Source of the DNA: Nocardioides szechwanensis
GTDB lineage: Bacteria; Actinomycetota; Actinomycetes; Propionibacteriales; Nocardioidaceae
NCBI RefSeq assembly: GCF_900103935.1
Contig: NZ_FNIC01000005.1
Coordinates: forward strand, 1-64,000
DNA length: 64,000 nucleotides
Direction of reading: 5' to 3'
Below, piece by piece: positions 1-8,145 of this stretch. Below the pieces are notes generated by a model. It searched no databases. It had not been told where the DNA came from and saw only the letters and a list, made by a program, of their open reading frames with translations. The position numbers and the translations under genes are program-made. The stretch's first letter is position 1. Each line of letters begins with the position of its first letter.

Positions 1-1
1 G

Positions 2-322
2 CGCCCGCGCACCCGCCCGGTTGCGGTGCTCGGCGACAAGGCCTACTCCTCCCGCGCGATCCGCACTGAACTGCGATCACGACGAGTCCGAGCGGTTATC
101 CCGCAGCCCTCGGACCAGATCGCCCACCGCAAGCGTCGCGGATCGGCCGGCGGCCGACCGCCAGCATTCGACGCCGCGACCTACAAAGGGCGCAACGTGA
201 TCGAGCGATCCTTCAACGACCACAAGCAGTGGCGCGGTCTGGCTACCCGCTACGACAAACTCGCCGTGGTCTACCGCGGAGGCGTAGTCCTACGCGCCAT
301 CACCATCTGGCTTCGCGAATAG
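2..322 (+). CDS. IS5-family transposase, C-terminal part (5' end outside window)
   Basis: The reading frame is open from the first bases of the window, so the gene begins upstream and only about 106 residues are visible. The visible part matches the C-terminal half of IS5-type DDE transposases: a GDKAYSS segment, a basic KRRGSAGGRPP stretch, and the hallmark NVIERSFNDHKQWRGLATRYDK block, whose Glu is the last residue of the DDE triad. It ends in the usual short tail after a hydrophobic segment. The stop at 320-322 is followed at once by a candidate right terminal repeat, so the 3' end of the element looks intact. It lies tail-to-tail with ispF. A GTG at 26 in the same frame is internal to the domain and not a real start. 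Whether the complete element is active cannot be seen. Confidence 0.85.
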   Translation, partial: RPRTRPVAVLGDKAYSSRAIRTELRSRRVRAVIPQPSDQIAHRKRRGSAGGRPPAFDAATYKGRNVIERSFNDHKQWRGLATRYDKLAVVYRGGVVLRAITIWLRE

Positions 323-334
323 GGAGACACGCCC
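322..334. repeat. candidate right terminal inverted repeat of the IS
   Basis: The sequence GGGAGACACGCCC begins in the transposase stop codon and is followed by CTAG (334-337). IS5-type elements end a few bases after the transposase and duplicate short A/T-containing targets such as TA, TNA or C(T/A)AG. The left end is outside the window, so the repeat cannot be paired here. Confidence 0.4.
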
Positions 335-810
335 TAGCTGCCGACGACCAGGGCGGTCGCGATGGCGGCGATGCCCTCGCCGCGGCCGGTGAGGCCCAGC
401 CCGTCGGTGGTGGTCGCGGAGACGGACACCGGCGCGCCCACGGCGGCTCCCAGGGCGGCCTCGGCCTCGGCGCGGCGGGGGCCCAGCCGGGGCCGGTTGC
501 CGATCACCTGGACCGCGACGTTGCCGATCTCGAACCCCGCGTCGCGCACGCGCCGGGCGGTCTCGGCCAGCAGCGCCGCACCGGAGGCGCCGGCCCAGGC
601 CGGGTCCGACGTACCGAAGTTGGAGCCGAGGTCGCCGAGCCCCGCCGCGGACAGCAGCGCGTCGCACGCGGCGTGCGCGGCGACGTCGGCGTCGGAGTGT
701 CCCTCGAGCCCCTCCGGCTCGTCGGGCCAGGCGAGGCCGGCGAGGTGGAGGGGGACTCCGGGGACGAGGCGGTGGACGTCCGTGCCGATGCCGATCCGGG
801 TGTGTTGCAC
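334..810 (-). CDS. ispF: 2-C-methyl-D-erythritol 2,4-cyclodiphosphate synthase
   Basis: IspF converts CDP-methylerythritol 2-phosphate to the cyclic diphosphate in the MEP isoprenoid pathway in the cytosol. About 158 residues is normal for the family. Visible hallmarks are GIGTDVHRL near the N terminus (metal ligands D11 and H13), [10 protein letters not shown] (third ligand H46), [11 protein letters not shown], and [21 protein letters not shown] at the C terminus, which forms the nucleotide/phosphate site. The GTG at 810 gives the standard N terminus. A TTG eight codons upstream would add an atypical tail. ispF here is separate from ispD and points away from cysS, with which it is often neighbour and co-directional in actinobacteria. 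The stop codon lies in the CTAG next to the IS end, so the insertion left the protein intact. Confidence 0.95.
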   Translation of the reverse strand: MQHTRIGIGTDVHRLVPGVPLHLAGLAWPDEPEGLEGHSDADVAAHAACDALLSAAGLGDLGSNFGTSDPAWAGASGAALLAETARRVRDAGFEIGNVAVQVIGNRPRLGPRRAEAEAALGAAVGAPVSVSATTTDGLGLTGRGEGIAAIATALVVGS

Positions 811-842
811 ATGTTGATGATGCCTGAGACACAATCGACGGT

Positions 843-2390
843 GTGAAGACGACTCGCGGGGCCTGGGCCCTCGCCGGCGTGCTGGCCGGCGCGGCGGGTC
901 TGGCGACGAGCTACGTCACCGCCAACGTGCTCTCGATCCGACAGTCGCCGGTCGTCGCGATCGCCGAGGACATCATCCGGCTCACGCCGGGCGATGTGGC
1001 GGAGACGGCGATCGACGTCCTCGGCCACGCGGACAAGCCCGTCCTGATCGCCGGGATCATGGTCTTCCTGGTGCTGATGTTCGCAGTGGTCGGGCTGCTC
1101 GCCCGGCGCACCTGGTGGGCACCGACGCTGGTCTTCCTCGCGCTGGCGCTGGTCGGCGGCCTGGCCGTGCTGCTGCCGAAGGGGAGCGGCAACGCCACCG
1201 ACGCACTTCCGGTCGCGGTCGGGTTCGTGACCTGGCTCATCGGCCTGTCCGTCCTGGTGGCGCCGCTGCGCAAGGCGGAGGACGCCGGGGCCGCGTCCGA
1301 CGACCCGGCGTACGACGGTGACGACGCGACGCGGCGTGGGTTCCTGATCGGCGCGGGTGTCATGGCCGGCTCGATCGGCGTCCTGACGGTGGTGGGCCGG
1401 TTGGTCGGTGCCGGCCGCCGCGAGGTCGAGCGCCTGCGCAACTTGCTGCGGCTCACGGGCGTGACCCAGCCGGAGCTGCCCCCGGGCGCGCTGGTGGGCG
1501 TCGACGACGTCACGCCGTGGATGACCAAGGCCGACGACTTCTACCGGATCGACACGACCATCGCGACGCCGGTGATCGACCCGACCGAGTGGTCGCTGCG
1601 CATCCACGGGATGGTCGACCGCGAGGTCGTGATCACCTTCGACGAGCTCAACGAGCTCGAGAAGACTGAGGCCTGGGTGACCCTCAACTGTGTCTCCAAC
1701 CCCGTCGGGGGCAACCTGATCGGCAACGCGTGGTGGAGCGGAGTGCGGGTGGCGACGCTGCTCGAGCGCGTCGGAGTGCAGGCGGGGGCCGAAGCCGTGC
1801 TGCAGACCTCCGACGACGGTTGGACCTGTGTCACCCCGCTCGAGGTGCTCACCGACGACCGCAACGCGATGCTCGCAGTCGCCATGAACGGCGATCCGCT
1901 GCCGATCGAGCACGGCTTCCCGGTGCGCACCCTGGTGCCGGGCCTCTACGGCTACGTGTCGGCCACCAAGTGGGTCGTCGACTTCGAGGTGACCCGCTTT
2001 GCCGACGCGCAGGGCTACTGGACGCCCAAGGGCTGGGGCGAGCGCGGACCGGTGAAGATGTCGTCCCGCATCGATGTGCCCGGCTCCGGTGACTCCGTCG
2101 ACGCCGGCGAGGTCGTCTTCGCGGGCATCGCCTGGGCACAGCACACCGGCATCGCCACGGTCGAGGTCGCGATCGACGGCGGCGCCTGGCAGGAGGGCGT
2201 GGTCGCCCACCCCGGCACCGACGACACCTGGGTCCAGTGGCGGGCCGTGGCCGACGTCGAGCCCGGCGACCACGTCGTGCGGGTGCGCGCCACCGACAAG
2301 GACGGCCTCGTGCAGACCGGGACCGTGGCCGACGTGCTCCCCGACGGCGCGACCGGTTGGCACGGCATCGACTTCTCGGCGTCCTCGTGA
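843..2390 (+). CDS. membrane-anchored molybdopterin-dependent oxidoreductase (sulfite oxidase-like)
   Basis: The N-terminal 145 or so residues hold about four hydrophobic segments (near 8-27, 68-88, 93-113, 121-143). A second hydrophobic segment follows an RRGFLIGAG stretch near residue 160, resembling a Tat-type motif placed internally. The rest is an oxidoreductase molybdopterin-binding domain: WSLRIHG, then LNCVSNP with C283 in the position of the conserved molybdenum-ligating cysteine, then [11 protein letters not shown]-terminal Ig-like domain of the Mo-co dimerisation type follows (about 400-510). This architecture is common in actinobacteria; the physiological substrate is unknown and sulfite is only one possibility. 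The GTG at 843 is the first in-frame start. The gene overlaps the next by four bases (GTGA), so the two are probably co-translated. Confidence 0.88.
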   Translation: MKTTRGAWALAGVLAGAAGLATSYVTANVLSIRQSPVVAIAEDIIRLTPGDVAETAIDVLGHADKPVLIAGIMVFLVLMFAVVGLLARRTWWAPTLVFLALALVGGLAVLLPKGSGNATDALPVAVGFVTWLIGLSVLVAPLRKAEDAGAASDDPAYDGDDATRRGFLIGAGVMAGSIGVLTVVGRLVGAGRREVERLRNLLRLTGVTQPELPPGALVGVDDVTPWMTKADDFYRIDTTIATPVIDPTEWSLRIHGMVDREVVITFDELNELEKTEAWVTLNCVSNPVGGNLIGNAWWSGVRVATLLERVGVQAGAEAVLQTSDDGWTCVTPLEVLTDDRNAMLAVAMNGDPLPIEHGFPVRTLVPGLYGYVSATKWVVDFEVTRFADAQGYWTPKGWGERGPVKMSSRIDVPGSGDSVDAGEVVFAGIAWAQHTGIATVEVAIDGGAWQEGVVAHPGTDDTWVQWRAVADVEPGDHVVRVRATDKDGLVQTGTVADVLPDGATGWHGIDFSASS

Positions 2391-3124
2391 CTGCCGACTT
2401 CGCCGGCCGCCCCGGCGGGGCCCTGGTCGTCGGCGGCAGCGGCGGGCTCGGCCTGGCGATCGCGGCGATGCTCGCCGAGCGAGGCTCCGCGGTCGCGGTC
2501 ACCTACCGCACCCGGCGGCCCGACGGCGACCACCCGGCGTACGAGCTGGACCTGGGTGACCATGCCGCGGGCGCCGGCGTCGTCGAGCGCGCCGTGGCCG
2601 ACCTCGGTGGTCTCCACACGCTCGTCTACGCCGCCGGGCCGCACGTGCCGATGGTCCACCTGTCCGCGGTCGAACCGGCGGCGATGGCCACCCAGCTGGC
2701 GGCCGACGCGGCGGGCTTCTTCTCCGTCGTGCAACCGGCCCTGCCCCACCTGCGCGCCACGTCCGGTTCCGTGGTCGCGGTGACCACGGCGGCGACCAGC
2801 CGCTTCCCGGTGCGCGACGGGCTCTCGTCCGCGCCCAAGGCCGCCGTCGAGGCGCTCGCGCGGGGGCTGGCCGTGGAGGAGGGCCGTTTCGGCGTGCGCG
2901 TGAACTGTGTCGGTCCCGGCATGCTCACCGACGGGATGGCCGAGCGGCTGATCTCCTCCGGTGAGCTCTCCGACGAGGCGCTCGCCATCACCCGGCGCAA
3001 CATCCCGCTGCGCCGTTTCGGGACCGCGGCCGACATCGCCGAGGCCGTCTGCTTCCTCGCCTCCGACCGCGCCGGCTTCGTCAGCGGCCAGAAGCTCGAC
3101 GTCGACGGCGGCTACTCGGTCTAG
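2387..3124 (+). CDS. SDR-family protein lacking the catalytic Tyr
   Basis: A 245-residue Rossmann-fold protein of the short-chain dehydrogenase/reductase family. The cofactor loop GGSGGLGLA is at about residues 16-24, and the C-terminal block ending FVSGQKLDVDGGYSV is classical. The usual YxxxK is replaced: K151 is present in the segment DGLSSAPKAA, but the position four residues earlier is S147 rather than Tyr, and the usual catalytic Ser position (about 134) is Thr. It may therefore be a non-enzymatic or altered-chemistry SDR. The GTG at 2387 overlaps the stop of the molybdopterin enzyme, giving a tightly coupled pair. A longer upstream reading would only translate the other gene out of frame. 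Confidence 0.85.
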   Translation: MTADFAGRPGGALVVGGSGGLGLAIAAMLAERGSAVAVTYRTRRPDGDHPAYELDLGDHAAGAGVVERAVADLGGLHTLVYAAGPHVPMVHLSAVEPAAMATQLAADAAGFFSVVQPALPHLRATSGSVVAVTTAATSRFPVRDGLSSAPKAAVEALARGLAVEEGRFGVRVNCVGPGMLTDGMAERLISSGELSDEALAITRRNIPLRRFGTAADIAEAVCFLASDRAGFVSGQKLDVDGGYSV

Positions 3125-3266
3125 CCGAACGACCCAGCACTCACCGGGTCACGCCGCCATCGCGGTGACGGGAGACACCCCGAAGGGTGGGTTGGTGGCG
3201 CCGCCTGGGGGTACCCGTAGTCATAGTCACCGCGTCTGCGGTGAATCGTGCTTTATGGGGGGAACA
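3125..3266 (+). other. 142-bp leader region before the secreted protein
   Basis: This gap holds several possible hairpins, including an imperfect GTCACGCCG/CGCGGTGAC pair at 3148-3169 and CACCC/GGGTG at about 3176-3187. Candidate promoter elements lie near 3219-3230, and a strong G-rich ribosome site GGGGGGAA ends just before the ATG at 3267. I do not recognise a known riboswitch class. Confidence 0.3.
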
Positions 3267-4376
3267 ATGAAAATCGTCCTGGCTACAGCCATGTCCATCG
3301 TCGCTCTGGCGATGACCTGGATCGGCGCATCGCCGGCCAGTGCCCACACGCCGACCTTCCGCGCGGACTGCGCGGGCGTCCAGGTCCAGGCCACGTCGTA
3401 CGACGCCGGCCAGGCGAACAAGTGGACCGTCACCATCGACGGAGTGACGCAGAGCGGCACCTTCGGGTCGTCGTTCAGCCAGACCTTCCCGGTGCCGCAG
3501 AACGGCGCCACCACCTCGTGGTCGGCCTCCGTCGTCGGCTTCGACGGCAACTACCAGGGCCAGGACTCCGGCACCGTCGGCCCGTGCGGCACCGTGACGC
3601 CGCCGCCGCCGACCGACGTCTGCGTGGACCTGCCCGGTGACCAGCCGACCGGTACGTCCTGCACCCCGCCGCCGGACGTGGTCCGTGCGGACAGCAAGAA
3701 CCTTGAGGGCTGCGACGTCGTGCTCGACGGCACCACCTACGGCGCCGGCTCGCTCACCTACGACGAGCAGTACACCGACACGTTCGTCTTCAACACCACC
3801 ACGAACACGTGGGACGTCGTGACCGACACCACCGCCACGATCACCAACACCGAGTTCACCCCGTGGTCGGTCCAGGAGCAGGTGGCCAACGGCTGCACCG
3901 AGCCGTCCACCCAGCCGCCGGCGATCCAGACCTCGGAGTCGACGAACGACGTCGTGTGTGGTCAGGACGTGGTCGTGACGACCACCGTCGCGACCACGAC
4001 GCCGTACGTCTACGACGCCCAGACCAACGAGTGGGTGCTCGGCGAGCCGCAGGTGAACACCACGACCTCCGAGTCGCCGGTGACGCCTGAGCAGTGCGAG
4101 ACCGACACCGGTGTCTCTCCCGAGACCGAGGAGAACACCGTGGTCGTCACCAACGTCGTCACGAACGGTGTGCCGACGAAGACCACGACCCCGCAGGTCC
4201 CGAGCTTCGTCGACGCCGGCCTCACCGGCTCGGACACCGCGACCCCGGTGCTGAGCGCCTCGGCCGCGACGGTCGCTGCCGCGCCTTCCGGCAACAGCAG
4301 CCCGATGTCGGGCCTGCTGCTGCTGACGGGTGCCGCCCTGGTCCTCGTCGGTGGCCTCAACCCCCGTCGGAGCTGA
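3267..4376 (+). CDS. secreted Thr-rich protein with C-terminal membrane anchor, unknown function
   Basis: About 369 residues. It starts with a Sec signal peptide (basic MK, a hydrophobic core, probable cleavage after ASPASA near residue 26). A cysteine-containing Ig-like segment follows (DCAGVQVQATSYDAG). The long middle is rich in Thr, Val, Asp and Pro, with repeated VVTTTVATTT- and VVTNVVTNG-like strings and scattered paired cysteines. The C terminus has a short hydrophobic segment (SGLLLLTGAALVLVGG) and a basic NPRRS end, as in membrane- or wall-anchored surface proteins; no LPxTG motif is visible. The ATG at 3267 is chosen because the signal peptide begins there and GGGGGGAA lies just upstream; the same frame is open further upstream without a start that would preserve the signal. 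It is probably monocistronic and ends in a strong hairpin. Confidence 0.75.
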   Translation: MKIVLATAMSIVALAMTWIGASPASAHTPTFRADCAGVQVQATSYDAGQANKWTVTIDGVTQSGTFGSSFSQTFPVPQNGATTSWSASVVGFDGNYQGQDSGTVGPCGTVTPPPPTDVCVDLPGDQPTGTSCTPPPDVVRADSKNLEGCDVVLDGTTYGAGSLTYDEQYTDTFVFNTTTNTWDVVTDTTATITNTEFTPWSVQEQVANGCTEPSTQPPAIQTSESTNDVVCGQDVVVTTTVATTTPYVYDAQTNEWVLGEPQVNTTTSESPVTPEQCETDTGVSPETEENTVVVTNVVTNGVPTKTTTPQVPSFVDAGLTGSDTATPVLSASAATVAAAPSGNSSPMSGLLLLTGAALVLVGGLNPRRS

Positions 4377-4394
4377 CCCACCCGCACCACCCAC

Positions 4395-4433
4395 CACTGC
4401 CGGTCGTTCCCCTCGGGGGGACGGCCGGCAGTG
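4395..4433. terminator. strong hairpin between convergent genes
   Basis: CACTGCCGG pairs perfectly with CCGGCAGTG, and an inner CCCC/GGGG helix closes on a short loop. There is no long U run on either strand. Its position between the 3' ends of the secreted protein gene and the minus-strand C39 gene suits a bidirectional terminator. Confidence 0.6.
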
Positions 4434-4453
4434 CTGTTACCGAAGCGGACCGG

Positions 4454-5725
4454 TCACCAGTTGGGGTGGGAGGTGTCCGGGACGGGGTGGGCGGGGTCGG
4501 TGATGACGTAGACGGTGCCGCCGGTGGTGGGGAGCCAGGCGTTCTCGAGCTCGCCGCGGTCATAGGTACGGCGGACGCCGGAGCGCTGGGCGGCGGCGGG
4601 GTCGTTGACGACCACGTCGCCGGACTCGGTGAAGCCGACGATCACCAGCAGGTGGCCGTCGGACGAGGAGATCGGGGCGCCGGTCAGCTCGCCTCGACCG
4701 AAGGCGATCGACGCCACGAGCGGGATGCCGGCGGCGATGAAGAGCTCTGCCTCCTTCAGCGAGCGCAGCCGCGTCACGAACGCGGAGCCGGCCAGGGGAG
4801 CGGCGTAGGCGGTGTTGAACGGCCAGTTGCCGGTGCCGTCGTACGACGAGTCGTAGGTCATCCGCGCGGCGTGATCGACCCACGGGTCCGGGTGGCCGGC
4901 CGGGACGTAGGAGTACGTGGACGGCTCGGGGAGCGCGTCGTAGTAGGCCAGCACCATCGACGCCGAGGTCGGCGAGCACCAGGCCTCGCCGCCGGCGCCC
5001 CACTGCGGATAGTGGCCCTCGTGGATCATCTGGGAGTAGCGCGGCACGTCGAGGACGGTCCCGAGCGCGACGCCGGGGGCCGACGCGGTGACGCCGCCGG
5101 TCGGCAGGCGTGAGGCCACCGCACCGACGGTGTCGAGGGTCGGGGTCGGCTTGCCGGGCCGGCGCATCAGGGAGACCCGCAGCTGCCACGACGTGAGACC
5201 GGCCGTGCCGTTGCTTCGCCAGGTGTCGACCGCGACCTTGGCAAGGTCGTCCTCCTGGCCGGACACGGTCTGGCGGCGGGTGTACCGGTCGCCCGAGGTC
5301 CAGCGCCCGAGCACGTCGTACGACGAGGTCGTGCCGGCGGCGGTGCGCCCGCGGACCTCGACCTCCACCCAGCTGTCTCCCGGGGTGGTCGCCTCCCACG
5401 ACGCGACCAGCTCGGTGAGCCCGAAGCCGGGCTCGGTCCACGGAGAGACCCAGCGGCCGACCTCGTAGCTGCGGCCCGCGTAGGTGCGGCGACCCTTCGG
5501 CGCCTGCACGATGCCGAGCCGTCCCTTGACCACCCGGGTGCCGGACAGGGTGCCGGTGAGGAACTGCGGGCCGGTGTCCCACTGGGAGTAGGCGATCCGG
5601 CGCGGGGAGGCCGCCTTCTCGGCTGCCTTCTCGGTGGCCGTGGAGGCCGCTGAGACCGGGGAGACCGGCGCGAGAGCGACCGCCGCGAGGGCGGCGGTGA
5701 GCAGAGAGGCAAGCAACCGGGGCAT
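4454..5725 (-). CDS. secreted C39-like (papain-fold) peptidase-family protein
   Basis: A 423-residue exported protein. The N terminus MPRLLASLLTAALAAVALAP is a Sec signal with probable cleavage after VSA near residue 26. Residues of about 40-230 form a beta-rich region of unknown role. The C-terminal part is a C39_2-type papain-fold domain: LDVPRYSQM, GGEAWCSPTSASMVLAYY with the nucleophile Cys, and SSDGHLLVIVGF with the catalytic His followed by a DPAA segment. Such domains cleave peptides or isopeptide bonds outside the cell; the substrate here is unknown. The ATG at 5725 is preferred over a start 12 codons upstream because it begins the signal peptide and has GGAG at a good distance. It is transcribed alone, divergent from cysS. 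Confidence 0.82.
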   Translation of the reverse strand: MPRLLASLLTAALAAVALAPVSPVSAASTATEKAAEKAASPRRIAYSQWDTGPQFLTGTLSGTRVVKGRLGIVQAPKGRRTYAGRSYEVGRWVSPWTEPGFGLTELVASWEATTPGDSWVEVEVRGRTAAGTTSSYDVLGRWTSGDRYTRRQTVSGQEDDLAKVAVDTWRSNGTAGLTSWQLRVSLMRRPGKPTPTLDTVGAVASRLPTGGVTASAPGVALGTVLDVPRYSQMIHEGHYPQWGAGGEAWCSPTSASMVLAYYDALPEPSTYSYVPAGHPDPWVDHAARMTYDSSYDGTGNWPFNTAYAAPLAGSAFVTRLRSLKEAELFIAAGIPLVASIAFGRGELTGAPISSSDGHLLVIVGFTESGDVVVNDPAAAQRSGVRRTYDRGELENAWLPTTGGTVYVITDPAHPVPDTSHPNW

Positions 5726-5798
5726 CGCTCCACGATAGGTCACACCAGTAACATCAGTCACACGCTCGCTCGATGCGAGCCGAAACCGCCTCCCCTCC

Positions 5799-5804
5799 TA
5801 GACT
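5799..5804 (+). promoter_or_regulatory. -10 box TAGACT of cysS (leaderless type)
   Basis: TAGACT lies 6 nt before the GTG start of cysS with no ribosome site between, matching the TANNNT-N6/7-start pattern seen repeatedly in this window. Confidence 0.5.
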
Positions 5805-5810
5805 TGGCAG

Positions 5811-7199
5811 GTGACGTTCAGGCTCTATGACACCGCGACCCGCGAGGTCCGTGACTTCGCCCCCCTCGAGGAGGGGAAGGCGGGTCTCTACCTGTGTGGG
5901 CTCACCGTGCAGTCCGAGCCGCACGTCGGGCACGTCCGCTCCGGGGTCAACTTCGACGTCCTCCAGCGCTGGCTGCGCCACCTCGGCTACGACGTCACGT
6001 TCATCCGCAACGTCACCGACATCGACGACAAGATCCTCACCAAGGCCGCCGGTCAGGGCCGCCCCTGGTACAACCTCGCCTACGAGATGCACCGCGAGCT
6101 CGACCGCGCCTACGACGCCCTCAACGTCGCGCCGCCGACCTACGAGCCGGCCGCGACCGGGCACATCCCCGAGATGGTCGAGCTGATCACCGAGCTGATC
6201 GCCCGTGACCACGCCTACGCCGCGGCCGACGGGTCGGGTGACGTCTACTTCGACGTGCAGTCCTGGCCGTCCTACGGCGAGCTGACCCGCCAGGGCATCG
6301 ACGACATGGAGGCCGCGGAGGACGCCGACCCGCGCGGCAAGCGCGACCCCCGCGACTTCGCCTTGTGGAAGGGATGGAAGAAGGAGTCGGAGCCCGAGAC
6401 CGCCGCCTGGCCCAGCCCATGGGGTAGAGGGCGTCCCGGGTGGCACATCGAGTGCTCGGCGATGGCCGGCAAGTACCTCGGCCCGGCCTTCGACATCCAT
6501 GGCGGCGGCGTCGACCTGCGCTTCCCGCACCACGAGAACGAGCAGGCCCAGTCCCGCGCGGCCGGCCGACCGTTCGCGTCGTACTGGATGCACAACGCCT
6601 GGATCACCACCGCTGGCGAGAAGATGAGCAAGTCGCTCGGCAACTCGCTTACCATCCCTGCGGTGCTGAAGAACTACCGCGGCATCGAGCTGCGCTTCTA
6701 CCTGCTGATGGCCCACTACCGCTCCCACGTCGAGTTCAGCTTCGAGGCGCTCGACGAGGCAGCGGTGGGGCTGCGGCGGATCGAGCACTTCCTCGACCGG
6801 GCGCCGGCGGCCGAAACCGGCGACCTGCCGGCCGACTTCGTCGCGGCGATGAACGACGACCTCGGCACCCCCGCCGCGATCGCGGTCCTGTACGACGCCG
6901 TCCGCGAGGGCAACCGGCTGCTCGCCGCCGGTGAGGACGCCACGCCCCACGTGGCCCGGGTGCTGGCGATGCTCGACGTGCTCGGGCTGCACCCCGACGA
7001 CAGTGCGTGGGCGACCGGTGGCGGCGACGACGCCAAGCTGACGGCGGCCGTGGACGCGCTCGTCGCCGGGCTGCTCGAACAACGGGCCCAGGCCCGGGCT
7101 GACAAGGACTTCGCGCGCGCGGACGCCATCCGCGACCAGATCAAGACGGCGGGGATCGAGATCGAAGACACCCCCTCCGGGGCAAGGTGGACCCTCTGA
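5811..7199 (+). CDS. cysS: cysteinyl-tRNA synthetase
   Basis: CysS charges tRNA-Cys with cysteine in the cytosol. The 462-residue protein has the class I signatures: [19 protein letters not shown] (zinc-binding Cys and the HIGH-equivalent HVGH), the [10 protein letters not shown] and [11 protein letters not shown] zinc/cysteine-binding blocks, and EKMSKSLGN with KMSKS at about 271-275. A C-terminal DALR-like helical region (residues about 330-460) is present, which the mycothiol ligase MshC lacks, so this is CysS rather than MshC. The GTG start at 5811 gives the standard N terminus and fits the leaderless promoter. It overlaps rlmB by one base, the common actinobacterial cysS-rlmB arrangement. 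Confidence 0.96.
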   Translation: MTFRLYDTATREVRDFAPLEEGKAGLYLCGLTVQSEPHVGHVRSGVNFDVLQRWLRHLGYDVTFIRNVTDIDDKILTKAAGQGRPWYNLAYEMHRELDRAYDALNVAPPTYEPAATGHIPEMVELITELIARDHAYAAADGSGDVYFDVQSWPSYGELTRQGIDDMEAAEDADPRGKRDPRDFALWKGWKKESEPETAAWPSPWGRGRPGWHIECSAMAGKYLGPAFDIHGGGVDLRFPHHENEQAQSRAAGRPFASYWMHNAWITTAGEKMSKSLGNSLTIPAVLKNYRGIELRFYLLMAHYRSHVEFSFEALDEAAVGLRRIEHFLDRAPAAETGDLPADFVAAMNDDLGTPAAIAVLYDAVREGNRLLAAGEDATPHVARVLAMLDVLGLHPDDSAWATGGGDDAKLTAAVDALVAGLLEQRAQARADKDFARADAIRDQIKTAGIEIEDTPSGARWTL

Positions 7200-8143
7200 T
7201 GGCAGGCAATTCGCAACGCAAGGGCGCGATCCGCAAGACGAGCAAGAAGCCGGCCGCCGGCTCCGGCGGGAGGGTCAAGCGCGGTCTCGAGGGCAAGGGC
7301 CCGACCCCGAAGGCGGTCGAGCGGCCCTACCACAGGGCCTACAAAACCGATCAGAAGCCGAAGTCACAGCGCTCCGGCGGCGCCCGCCCGCGCCGCAAGG
7401 GCACCGACGTCGAATGGATCGCCGGGCGCAACTCCGTGGTCGAGGCGCTGCGTGAGGGCGTCCCGATCACGGGCCTCTACGTCGCCGAGGGCGCCGAGCG
7501 CGACGGCCGGCTGCGCGAGGCGTTCAAGCTCGCCGCCGACAAGGGCCTCAACATCTCCGAGGTCAGCAAGGGCGAGCTCGACCGGCACACCTCCGGCGCG
7601 GTCCACCAGGGCCTCGCCGCCCGGATCCCGCCCTACGAGTACGCCCACCCGGACGACCTGCTCGACATCGCCGCGGCCAACGTCGAGAAGCCGCTGATCG
7701 TGGCTCTCGACTCCGTCACCGACCCGCGCAACCTCGGCGCGGTCATCCGCAGCGCGGCCGGCTTCGGCGCGCACGGCGTGGTCATCCCCGAGCGTCGCGC
7801 GGCCGGCATGACCGCCTCGGCGTGGAAGAGCAGCGCCGGCGCCGCGGCCCGGATCCCGGTCGCCCAGACCGTCAACCTGGTCCGCCAGCTCAAGTCCTTC
7901 CAGGACGCCGGCTGCATGGTGGTCGGCTTGGCCGCCGACGGTGACGTCGCGCTGCCCGACCTCGACCTGGCCGACGGGCCCCTGGTCCTGGTCGTCGGGT
8001 CCGAGGGCGACGGGCTCTCGCGCCTGGTCGCCGAGACCTGCGACCAGCTGGTGTCGATCCCGATGGCCAACAACGTCGAGTCGCTCAACGCCGGTGTCGC
8101 CGCGTCGGTGGCCCTCTACTCCATCGCGCAGGCGCGGGCCTGA
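7199..8143 (+). CDS. rlmB: 23S rRNA (guanosine-2'-O)-methyltransferase, RlmB/TrmH family
   Basis: A SpoU/TrmH-fold SAM-dependent RNA 2'-O-methyltransferase of about 314 residues. After a Lys/Arg-rich disordered extension (about 1-70), typical of actinobacterial RlmB and likely RNA-binding, comes the substrate-binding domain (WIAGRNSVVEAL). The knotted catalytic domain follows, with motif 1 ALDSVTDPRNLGAVIRSAAGFG, motif 2 VLVVGSEGDGLSRLV, and motif 3 SIPMANNVESLNAGVAASVALY. The likely target is G2251 (E. coli numbering) of 23S rRNA, inferred from the family. The ATG at 7199 overlaps the cysS stop and replaces a longer reading that would start inside cysS. Confidence 0.93.
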   Translation: MAGNSQRKGAIRKTSKKPAAGSGGRVKRGLEGKGPTPKAVERPYHRAYKTDQKPKSQRSGGARPRRKGTDVEWIAGRNSVVEALREGVPITGLYVAEGAERDGRLREAFKLAADKGLNISEVSKGELDRHTSGAVHQGLAARIPPYEYAHPDDLLDIAAANVEKPLIVALDSVTDPRNLGAVIRSAAGFGAHGVVIPERRAAGMTASAWKSSAGAAARIPVAQTVNLVRQLKSFQDAGCMVVGLAADGDVALPDLDLADGPLVLVVGSEGDGLSRLVAETCDQLVSIPMANNVESLNAGVAASVALYSIAQARA

Positions 8144-8145
8144 GC

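Noticed and set aside
504..2363. Long minus-strand open frame of 619 codons opposite the molybdopterin oxidoreductase gene
   Set aside because: His/Asp/Gly/Arg-rich low-complexity product without any domain, typical of antisense frames in GC-rich coding DNA; the plus-strand frame has clear conserved motifs. The same holds for other long antisense frames such as those opposite lon, the SDR genes and the aldehyde dehydrogenase.
3125..3266. Possible c-di-AMP (ydaO-type) riboswitch before the secreted protein
   Set aside because: GGTGACGGGAGAC and GGTGAATCG resemble pieces of that class, but the order and the conserved CCGAATCCGTCAGC-like block are missing, and the GTGAATC is right at the ribosome site. 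Kept only as an unassigned leader.
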